Assembly: GCA_024279255.1 (NCBI GenBank)
Contig: JAJRRT010000038.1
Location: 1 to 40,514, forward strand
Direction: 5' to 3'
DNA from: Deltaproteobacteria bacterium
GTDB taxonomy: Bacteria; Desulfobacterota; Desulfuromonadia; Desulfuromonadales; Geopsychrobacteraceae
DNA length: 40,514 bases
A model generated the notes under the pieces. That model was not told the origin of the DNA, did no database searches, and saw only the letters and a program-made list of their open reading frames with translations. Both the position numbers and the translations under genes were made by a program. How positions within the stretch are numbered: position 1 is the first letter of the stretch; each line of letters begins with the position of its first letter. Shown one piece after another: positions 34,690 through 40,514 of the stretch.

Positions 34690-35348
34690 TCTCCTTCTTC
34701 ATTATCTTCGTAGAGGCGGGCGACCTTCTGGCCGGTTTCGTTGTAGTGTTCCCTTAAGGCTTGTTCCACAAGGGGCCGTTCTTTACTGCGGAGTACGCAG
34801 ACCAATTCTTGATGGCGGTCACGAATCTCCTCCGGGGTATAGAGGCTGGCCCAGTGTTTGTAGAAGAGCAGGTGGAGCTTGTGGCTGAGCCGCTGGGTAT
34901 ACTCGATCAACTGGATGTTGTTGCTTTTGTTGAAGAGTAGTTGATGGAATTCGGTGCCGATCTCAATCAGCTCCTTTTGTTTGCCGCGTCGGGCGTGCTT
35001 CTCCATCAGCAGGCAGTAGTCCTCAAGGTCCTCCAGATCTTCTTCAATGAAGTCCTCAAGGGCTTCTGCTACTGCGAACCCTTCCAGTAGACCACGGGTC
35101 ACATAGGCATCGATGATCTCCTTCGGGGAGAGGGCAGCGACGAAGTTTCCTATCTGGGGTTTGTAGGTTAACAGTCCGTCTCCCACGAGTTGTTGCAGCG
35201 CCTCGCGGATCGGTGCTCGGCTCAGGCCCAACTCGGTAGCCAGGTGGCTCTCCAAGACCTGATCGCCCGGATTCAGTTCGCCTTTTTGTAGCCGCTCATA
35301 GACATGAGTAACGACATAATCTTTGTAGGTCGACTTGTTGATCGCCAT
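34686..35348 (-). CDS. GntR-family regulator, FadR/FCD subfamily
   Basis: A 220-residue regulator with an N-terminal winged helix (about 8-72: VYERLQKGELNPGDQVLESHLATELGLSRAPIREALQQL, split at ESHL) and an all-helical FCD ligand-binding domain (about 80-205), in which D, H residues such as those in EFHQLLF and HQELV could bind a metal and organic acid. Such regulators usually respond to an organic acid or amino acid and repress their own operon. The ATG at 35346-35348 follows AAGGACC. A 7-bp tandem repeat lies 20 bases upstream. It is coupled to the aminotransferase by a 4-base overlap, which is its likely target. Confidence 0.93.
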   Translation of the reverse strand: MAINKSTYKDYVVTHVYERLQKGELNPGDQVLESHLATELGLSRAPIREALQQLVGDGLLTYKPQIGNFVAALSPKEIIDAYVTRGLLEGFAVAEALEDFIEEDLEDLEDYCLLMEKHARRGKQKELIEIGTEFHQLLFNKSNNIQLIEYTQRLSHKLHLLFYKHWASLYTPEEIRDRHQELVCVLRSKERPLVEQALREHYNETGQKVARLYEDNEEGE

Positions 35349-35367
35349 TCTGGTCCTTCCTCTCCGT

Positions 35368-35395
35368 TGTCGATTGTCGAATGTCGAATGTCGAC
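35368..35395. repeat. Four tandem 7-bp repeats upstream of the GntR gene
   Basis: TGTCGAT, TGTCGAA, TGTCGAA and TGTCGAC follow each other without gaps. The last unit extends to a TGTCGACA palindrome. They begin 20 bases upstream of the gntR start codon, so they fall in its leader or promoter. They could be an operator array or a simple repeat prone to slippage. Confidence 0.6.
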
Positions 35396-35508
35396 ATCTG
35401 CGGAGAACATAGCTCCATTTTTATAAAGGTGCAATGAATCTTTTCTTTGCACTGATTTTATTTATCGAAGCATTTAAATGCTGTAGATATGGAAAGATTT
35501 CGAGGTAC

Positions 35509-35541
35509 AAAAAAGCCGAACAGTTTATTGCTCGGTTTTTT
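35509..35541 (-). terminator. Candidate terminator below the exported chaperone-like gene
   Basis: AAAAAAGCCGA and TCGGTTTTTT flank an A/T-rich loop, giving a weak stem with T runs on both strands. It lies about 30 bases past the stop of the gene at 35570 and could also serve the opposite direction. Confidence 0.5.
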
Positions 35542-35569
35542 GATTGGTTATTAGATTATCGTGAATGTC

Positions 35570-36088
35570 TTAATTCAAATACTCAATTTTATGCCCGGTA
35601 CGGACCTTTTCAACCAAAACACCCATCAGTTCGTTTTTAAGGTCAGATTCAATTTCTTGTCTGGCCAACTTTTCAGATGTGATTTTCGTTTCTACCATGT
35701 AGGCACGCACGTCATCTTCCGTGACATTGACCTTGTCCTGAATTTCACTTTGCAGCAGCGATGAGAGAAGCATGGCGTCTGCATTAACACTTCGGGCACT
35801 GTGATTTGTGACGATGGTATTTTTTTTGTCGACATTCAATTTTGCGTACTGAAGCAGGAGCGTACGATTAATATAAAAGTCAGCTAGTTTACGGAGACCA
35901 ACCTTGTCACGTAGCCATGGTTTGTAGTTGTCTCCTGCCACATTTTCGACATAGGTCGTCAAGACCTCTACTGTAACTTTTTTATTATCCAGACTGGCGA
36001 CGATGTTCTCGTTGGAGGCATAAGCCGCCATAGAAAAAACTGCGGCTATAAGAAAAATCAATGTTGCACTTAGAACTTTTTTCATCAT
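35570..36088 (-). CDS. Exported SurA-N-like protein, no isomerase domain
   Basis: A 172-residue protein with a signal peptide (MMKKVLSATLIFLIAAVFSMAAYA). The mature part, all helical by appearance, has the pattern of the N-terminal chaperone domain of SurA/PpiD-type proteins: an early IVASLDNKKVTVEVLTTYVE strand-helix, LADFYINRTLLLQYAKLN, and VTEDDVRAYMVETK. No parvulin isomerase domain follows, so it is either a stand-alone chaperone module or a remote relative. Start: the paired ATGs at 36083-36088 follow GGGAG at about 11 bases; the exact one is uncertain. It lies downstream of the octaheme cytochrome on the same strand, past a terminator, and may help its folding or heme loading. That role is inference. 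Confidence 0.65.
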   Translation of the reverse strand: MMKKVLSATLIFLIAAVFSMAAYASNENIVASLDNKKVTVEVLTTYVENVAGDNYKPWLRDKVGLRKLADFYINRTLLLQYAKLNVDKKNTIVTNHSARSVNADAMLLSSLLQSEIQDKVNVTEDDVRAYMVETKITSEKLARQEIESDLKNELMGVLVEKVRTGHKIEYLN

Positions 36089-36139
36089 AGAACTCTGTAC
36101 TCCCAACTTGAGTCAGACAGATATTTTGATGCTACTTAA

Positions 36140-36173
36140 ATAATGCGGGAGAGTCTGGGCTCTCCCGCATTAT
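36140..36173 (-). terminator. Terminator after the octaheme cytochrome
   Basis: ATAATGCGGGAGAG (36140-36153) and CTCTCCCGCATTAT (36160-36173) are a perfect 14-bp stem with a 6-base loop. It lies 15 bases after the cytochrome stop and ahead of the SurA-like gene, which may therefore be expressed by partial readthrough or its own promoter. Confidence 0.8.
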
Positions 36174-36187
36174 TTCAATATAATTCT

Positions 36188-37792
36188 TTACTTGATCTTC
36201 TCTTCGGCCGGAGATGGTGATGGCAAGCCGATGTTGATTGCCTGGCTCAAGGGTGAATTTGGATCTTTCAAATTCAACTCTTTTTTCTTACGCTCTTTGT
36301 AGGGTTCATAGAGTGGATGTGAGCCATACTTGGTTCCATCGAAGTGGTCCTTGTTGTTGTAACGCTCCATCCAGCGATCCCATGCTACCTTGGTGAGGAA
36401 ACCCTTGTTGTAGGCCTGCTCGACGTTGGCTTTGACCTTCTCCCAGTAGTCGGGAATGTATTGTTGGGTTGTCGTTACGCTCTGGTTCTCTTTAGTGGAG
36501 ATAGAATAGACACCACCAGGGAAGTCGTAAAGTTTGTAGGGGAAGAATTTGGCCGGAGAATCAGACTCAGCAATCTTCTTGGCTTCTTCGACACCATGCT
36601 CAGCGCCCCAGTTGATCATTTCCTGCATGTCGTGCTGCAGTTCCCAGACTCCGTGCCACTGCACATAGTCAGCACCACCCATGGCAGCACCTTGACGGAA
36701 GCGACGGCCTTCGTGATGCCAACCGTTGTACATCATTTCTGAAGCTGTCGTATACCAGCCCGCATTGATGACCAGTTGCGACTGTGGTCTTTCTTTGCCG
36801 TCGTTAAAGGTCTCTTTGAGTGGCTTGATCAGCCCTTCTTTGACATAGAGTTTAACCCAATAGAGGAATGCACGACGAATTTCGTTGTACTGCAAGTTAA
36901 CCAGGTCATAAGCGAGGAAGTGATCTTTGATGAAGGTCGGTGCGTGGCAGTTAGCACAGACATTCTGCATCCGTTGAGTCTTGTCTTGCCAACTTCCCAA
37001 CTCTTCTTCAAACCAGATAGTACGATATGACCAGGGAGCTTGAGATTCCCAACCCAGACGTTCGGAGACGTTATGGGTCGACTTCATGTCGCCGGCAGCG
37101 TCCATGTGACAAGTGGTGCAGACAGGCGCCTCAATCGGAATATTTTTCTGATCATCCGAGCGATAGGATAGGTCCCATTTATCGCCTTGGGCAGCAAAAA
37201 TGTTGCCATGCTTTGATTCATTGTAGATTTCTATATGGGGATGATCTGGGCCGAGGTGGCACTCGCCGCAGGTTTGTGGTTCACGGGCAACCTCAATAGA
37301 GAAACTGTGTTTGGGATGGCAGGCGTCGCACTCTCCAATTGAGCCGTCAGGCCACTGGTTAGAGATGTTGTGACAGGCTTCACAGCCTTGCTTGGTGCCG
37401 ATAATCGGCTCAAAAATAGCGCGGTCGGCAGGAGCATAGAGCCAGAATTGATAAGCATGTTTAGACTTGGCGTGTTCAGTTACTTCTTTCTGGTGACACT
37501 GAGAACAGTCTTTCGGGGTTGGATAGAGTCCAACAGTGAAACCGTTATGCTCAAAGGCATCAAAATCACCCTTCTCTGCCTGGTGACAAGCGAGGCAACC
37601 GACACCGTTTGCCGCATGTTTTGAATTTTCCCACATTTCGATCATTTTTGGCGCCATCTTGTTGGCGAGGTGGCAGGTAATACATTTTTGGGTGTCCTTG
37701 TCGATATCAGCGACAGCGTAAGCACTGCCGATACACAGCAGAACAGCCAGCATCGCTGACGTTAAAATAGATACAACTTTGACCTTGTTCAT
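36188..37792 (-). CDS. Octaheme c-type cytochrome, hydroxylamine-oxidoreductase-like
   Basis: A 534-residue periplasmic protein with a signal peptide (cleavage near residue 26-28) and eight CxxCH heme sites at residues about 37, 66, 96, 137, 155, 175, 225 and 279. A long, heme-free, helical C-terminal half follows (about 285-534). Eight sites in the first half and this tail are the layout of the HAO family. In anaerobes, HAO-like proteins generally work in the reducing direction (nitrite or hydroxylamine to ammonium) and lack the tyrosine that cross-links the P460 heme; whether GADYVQWHG (about 370) supplies one needs alignment. The ATG at 37790-37792 follows GGGAGG. An FNR/HcpR-like palindrome lies about 200 bases upstream. 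No membrane quinol partner is encoded next to it. Confidence 0.9.
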   Translation of the reverse strand: MNKVKVVSILTSAMLAVLLCIGSAYAVADIDKDTQKCITCHLANKMAPKMIEMWENSKHAANGVGCLACHQAEKGDFDAFEHNGFTVGLYPTPKDCSQCHQKEVTEHAKSKHAYQFWLYAPADRAIFEPIIGTKQGCEACHNISNQWPDGSIGECDACHPKHSFSIEVAREPQTCGECHLGPDHPHIEIYNESKHGNIFAAQGDKWDLSYRSDDQKNIPIEAPVCTTCHMDAAGDMKSTHNVSERLGWESQAPWSYRTIWFEEELGSWQDKTQRMQNVCANCHAPTFIKDHFLAYDLVNLQYNEIRRAFLYWVKLYVKEGLIKPLKETFNDGKERPQSQLVINAGWYTTASEMMYNGWHHEGRRFRQGAAMGGADYVQWHGVWELQHDMQEMINWGAEHGVEEAKKIAESDSPAKFFPYKLYDFPGGVYSISTKENQSVTTTQQYIPDYWEKVKANVEQAYNKGFLTKVAWDRWMERYNNKDHFDGTKYGSHPLYEPYKERKKKELNLKDPNSPLSQAINIGLPSPSPAEEKIK

Positions 37793-38404
37793 GGAAAGCC
37801 TCCCAGGGTTAGAGTGAGCAAACAACAGAATGTAAGCAGCTATAGATTTCTACCGTTAGAAAGTGACACCTTCTTCTTTATAGGATTTGGATTCACTAAC
37901 TAAAACAGGTAATCGGAGACTGTCAAGCGGTTGGCGTGGAGCAACGGTCTCTTTGCATGGGCAAGGTAAAAGAGTTCTTATTTTATTTCTTTGACCTAGG
38001 TCAACAAATGGATGAGTGCTGAGATGGGGATTTGAAAGAGGAGTCACCGCAAGATTTTGAGTTAAGGGTAATCTGAATTATCGTCCTACTTGTTTGTGGC
38101 TGTAAATATGACCATGATTGGAATCATGAATTCTGACTCACGGATGATGTTTCAACCTTTTGAAGACCATCAGATCGTAGCATTGCCGCCGGAGACAATG
38201 TTTTTGCATATTGGGTTTTAGAAAGAATTGATGCTCGTTAGAATGATGTTGTACTATTAAGTTTCTGTTGTTCAAACGTATTTGTGGTTGTTCTGTTTAT
38301 TGATGATTATTTTTTTATTTTGTTTCATGTGTTGATTTATCCAATAAGTATGTTTTATCTTTACTGAACTTCATATAACATTCACTTTAACCAACGGATA
38401 AAAA
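37793..38404. promoter_or_regulatory. 612-base divergent control region between the octaheme cytochrome and mucR
   Basis: No credible gene lies here. It contains the FNR/HcpR-type palindrome at 37991-38004 and a second short dyad, CATGATT-GG-AATCATG, at 38113-38128. The last 200 bases before mucR are very AT-rich. A 25-codon frame starting at 38144 lacks a ribosome site and is not proposed as a gene. Confidence 0.6.
37991..38004 (-). promoter_or_regulatory. FNR/HcpR-type operator, perfect palindrome
   Basis: TTGACCTAGGTCAA is a perfect 14-base palindrome, preceded by T and matching the TTGACC-N2-GGTCAA pattern that I recall for HcpR-type CRP/FNR regulators of nitrosative stress in Desulfuromonadales; it also resembles FNR's TTGAT-N4-ATCAA. 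On the minus strand a -10-like TACCTT (37963-37968) begins 22 bases downstream, which places the palindrome near -41.5, the class II activator position. The cytochrome start is about 200 bases from the site, leaving a long leader. Confidence 0.65.
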
Positions 38405-38839
38405 ATGGCCACTATTACTGAGTTAGCCGCAAAAATTGTATCAGCACATGCAGCGTCAACAGAGATGACAAAAGATGAGCTTTTTACTGAACTAAAAGAA
38501 CTACATGCTGCGTTGTCTGCAATGGATAAAGGTGAAGCTGCTCCAGTTGTTGGGGAAGAAGAGCTTGCATCTACTGCTCCTGTCATTTCAAAGCGGAAGG
38601 CGTTTGGTAAGAAGCAGATCACTTGCATGGTTTGTGGTAAGGGATTCGTTACTCTTAAGCGACATCTGGGTACGTCACATGACATGACCCCTAAAGAGTA
38701 CCGGACTATGTTTGATATCCCCGCTGGTACGACTTTGGCTGCTAAAGATTATATTGAGAGCAGACGGCAGATGGCTCTTGATAAAGACCTGGCTGGCGGA
38801 CTTGCCAAGGCTCGTGCCGCCAAGGGCAAGAAGAAGTAA
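38405..38839 (+). CDS. MucR/Ros-family zinc-finger transcriptional regulator
   Basis: A 144-residue regulator. The N-terminal part (about 1-60) is helical and may oligomerise; the C-terminal part carries the Ros/MucR zinc finger, ITCMVCGKGFVTLKRHLGTSHDMTPKEYR (split at FVTLKRHL), with C-x2-C and H-x4-H ligands around residues 73-91, followed by FDIPAGTTLAAKDY and a lysine-rich tail (KKK). MucR proteins bind AT-rich DNA broadly in alphaproteobacteria; deltaproteobacterial members are less studied. The ATG at 38405 has a weak ACGGAT upstream in an AT-rich leader. A strong terminator follows, so it is monocistronic. Confidence 0.9.
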   Translation: MATITELAAKIVSAHAASTEMTKDELFTELKELHAALSAMDKGEAAPVVGEEELASTAPVISKRKAFGKKQITCMVCGKGFVTLKRHLGTSHDMTPKEYRTMFDIPAGTTLAAKDYIESRRQMALDKDLAGGLAKARAAKGKKK

Positions 38840-38865
38840 GCCTGTTTACAGTACCTGAAGAATGA

Positions 38866-38901
38866 AGAGGAGTTGTCCGAGTCGGGCAACTCCTCTTTTT
38901 A
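38866..38901 (+). terminator. Terminator after mucR
   Basis: AGAGGAGTTG (38866-38875) pairs with CAACTCCTCT (38887-38896), with an inner CCG/CGG extension, followed by TTTTT. It lies 26 bases past the stop codon. Confidence 0.9.
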
Positions 38902-39039
38902 TGCATAACGGTGGTTGAGCTCAGTGTCGCAGGCGACCCCTGTCACTCTCCTACCTGATGGGCATCCCCTATTATATTATGGCCAACTCTGTACTCTTCC
39001 AAATGAAGTGATCTCAACCGCCAAAATACCCGTCGATTC

Positions 39040-39069
39040 TTGACTTTTCGCGGCTTTAAGTGGTAAAAA
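39040..39069 (+). promoter_or_regulatory. Possible sigma-70 promoter of trpE
   Basis: TTGACT at 39040-39045 and TAAAAA at 39064-39069 are 18 bases apart, giving a predicted start near 39076 and a leader of about 22 bases. That leaves no room for a tryptophan-rich leader peptide or a classical trp attenuator between promoter and gene. Confidence 0.45.
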
Positions 39070-39098
39070 AGTCTATTTTTGCCCGTGATAGGTCCAAC

Positions 39099-40514
39099 AT
39101 GTATCTCCCCTCCCAACAAGAATTTTCAGCTCTTACGCAGCAGGGCAACCTGATTCCTGTCTATCGTGAAATCCTCGCGGACATGGAGACTCCGGTTTCT
39201 GCCTTTCGCAAGATAGATGATGGCAAGACCTCTTTTTTGCTCGAATCGATCGAAGGGGGCGAGAAGTGGGCGCGTTATTCTTTCTTGGGTAGCGGGCCAG
39301 CTCGGATCTTTCGCTGTCGAGATCGCTATTTCGAGGTCGTACATAACGACAGCATAGAGCAGAGCGGTGAGGCGGATGATCCGATCGCCAAGTTACAGGA
39401 ATTGCTCAGTGCCTACCAGCCGGTCGAGGTTGAGGGCTTGCCTCGCTTCTTCGGTGGTGCTGTTGGTTATCTCGGCTACGACATGGTGCGCTTCGTAGAG
39501 GATCTGCCTGATGAGAATGAGCGGGACAGTGACAATTGGGATGCCTGCTTTCTGTTGACCGAGGGGCTTTTAATCTTTGACAACATGCGCCAGAAAATCA
39601 AGGTGGTGTGTAACGTCCACCTGGCTGATGGCGAAGATCCAGACCAGGCTTATGAGCGCGGAATTGAGCGGATCGATGGCCTGATTGAGCAGCTCAGACA
39701 GCCCCTGCCGCATCGGATTGCCCAGCGGCAAGAGGCCCCGGAGCAGGCGCTGACTCCAAATTTTACTCCCGCTGGCTTTCGTCAGGCGGTCGAGGAGTGC
39801 AAGGAATATATCCGTTCGGGCGATATCTTTCAGGTGGTGCTGTCGCAGCGTTTCGAAGGTAAGCTTCAGGCCGATCCCTTCGATATTTACCGTGCCCTGC
39901 GCACCATCAACCCTTCACCCTACATGTATTTTCTGCGTTTTGGTGACAATCTGGTGGTTGGTGCCTCCCCTGAGGTGCTGGTTCGCAAAGAGGGGGAGCA
40001 AGTTGAGGTGCGACCGATCGCTGGAACCCGTCCGCGTGGAGCGACTCCCGAAGAGGATCGTCAATTTGAAGAGGAATTGCTCGCTGACCCCAAGGAATGC
40101 GCCGAGCATATTATGTTGATCGATCTCGGCCGTAACGATGTCGGTCGGGTGGCTCGTGGCGGTAGCGTAGAGGTCAGTGAGCTGATGGTGATCGAACGTT
40201 ATTCGCACGTGATGCATATCGTCTCGAATGTGCGTGGCAAGTTGCGTGAGGGGCTGAATGCTTTTGATGTATTCCGTGCGGCCTTTCCGGCCGGGACCCT
40301 CTCCGGGTCACCGAAGATTCGCGCCATGGAGATTATCGACGAATTCGAGCCTCACCGACGGGGGATCTACGGTGGCGCGGTCGGCTACTTCTCCTTCAGT
40401 GGCAACATGGATCTGGCGATCGCTATCCGCACCCTGATGGTCGAAAAAGAGCGAATTTTATTGCAGGCCGGAGCTGGTATCGTCGCCGACAGCGATCCTG
40501 AGATGGAATATCAG
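39099..40514 (+). CDS. trpE: Anthranilate synthase component I, 5' 472 codons
   Basis: An open reading frame from ATG at 39099 to the window edge (472 codons, no stop). It makes anthranilate from chorismate with ammonia or with TrpG-supplied glutamine nitrogen, the first step of tryptophan synthesis. The feedback-site motif LLES is near residue 48; the chorismate-binding core starts near 225 with RSGDIFQVVLSQR, then INPSPYMYFL, GASPEVLV, PIAGTRPRG, DLGRNDVGRV, ERYSHVMHIVSNV, FPAGTLSGSPKIRAMEIID and GIYGGAVGY. Only about 20-30 residues should be missing. The ribosome site (ATAGGT) is weak. The 260 bases upstream hold the mucR terminator and a possible promoter. Confidence 0.95.
   Translation, partial: MYLPSQQEFSALTQQGNLIPVYREILADMETPVSAFRKIDDGKTSFLLESIEGGEKWARYSFLGSGPARIFRCRDRYFEVVHNDSIEQSGEADDPIAKLQELLSAYQPVEVEGLPRFFGGAVGYLGYDMVRFVEDLPDENERDSDNWDACFLLTEGLLIFDNMRQKIKVVCNVHLADGEDPDQAYERGIERIDGLIEQLRQPLPHRIAQRQEAPEQALTPNFTPAGFRQAVEECKEYIRSGDIFQVVLSQRFEGKLQADPFDIYRALRTINPSPYMYFLRFGDNLVVGASPEVLVRKEGEQVEVRPIAGTRPRGATPEEDRQFEEELLADPKECAEHIMLIDLGRNDVGRVARGGSVEVSELMVIERYSHVMHIVSNVRGKLREGLNAFDVFRAAFPAGTLSGSPKIRAMEIIDEFEPHRRGIYGGAVGYFSFSGNMDLAIAIRTLMVEKERILLQAGAGIVADSDPEMEYQ

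Noticed and set aside
38144-38221. 25-codon frame between the FNR-like site and mucR
   Set aside because: No ribosome site and no recognisable pattern; length is within chance.

Overview
The window looks like a chromosomal segment of a strictly anaerobic or respiring Desulfuromonadales-type deltaproteobacterium (Desulfuromonas/Geobacter/Pelobacter relatives). This rests on gene content and order: a NIF3-like gene, a zinc-ribbon coiled-coil gene and rnpB in a row, a Geobacter-type small ERR-motif protein, an octaheme hydroxylamine-oxidoreductase-like cytochrome, a MucR/Ros regulator, and sigma-54 control of amino-acid uptake. No phage, IS element or CRISPR array is visible. The organism name is inference; no search was run.

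Layout. 1-5290 (+): the 3' part of a tRNA, a structured non-coding stretch ending in a strong terminator, NIF3-like protein, zinc-ribbon protein, RNase P RNA, a YkgJ-type cysteine-cluster protein, a LOG-family protein, and an ATP-grasp gene broken by one in-frame TAG. 5598-15665: a small + strand protein overlapping tail-to-tail with a molybdopterin oxidoreductase, then a minus-strand block: YciH/SUI1, DUF547, a TMEM64-flavoprotein fusion, a HAD hydrolase, DUF1015, and the uracil pair uraA and upp. 15882-19696 (+): two related small lipoproteins (the second fused to Ig-like repeats), prfC, and an OmpA-type lipoprotein.

19901-32896 (+) is the most coherent part. asnS overlaps a histidine kinase whose periplasmic sensor is an amino-acid-binding (SBP_bac_3) domain. 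The kinase overlaps a sigma-54-dependent response regulator. A palindromic candidate enhancer and a consensus -24/-12 promoter follow, then a TAXI binding protein, a fused TRAP permease, a UspA protein, a large NAD-type glutamate dehydrogenase and a LysE-type exporter. I read this as a sense, import and deaminate module for glutamate or a related amino acid; the substrate is inferred from the neighbours.

33391-40514: an aminotransferase and its GntR/FCD regulator (minus), an exported SurA-N-like protein and an octaheme cytochrome (minus) with a perfect FNR/HcpR-like palindrome upstream, then a MucR/Ros regulator and the 5' 472 codons of trpE (+), which runs off the window.
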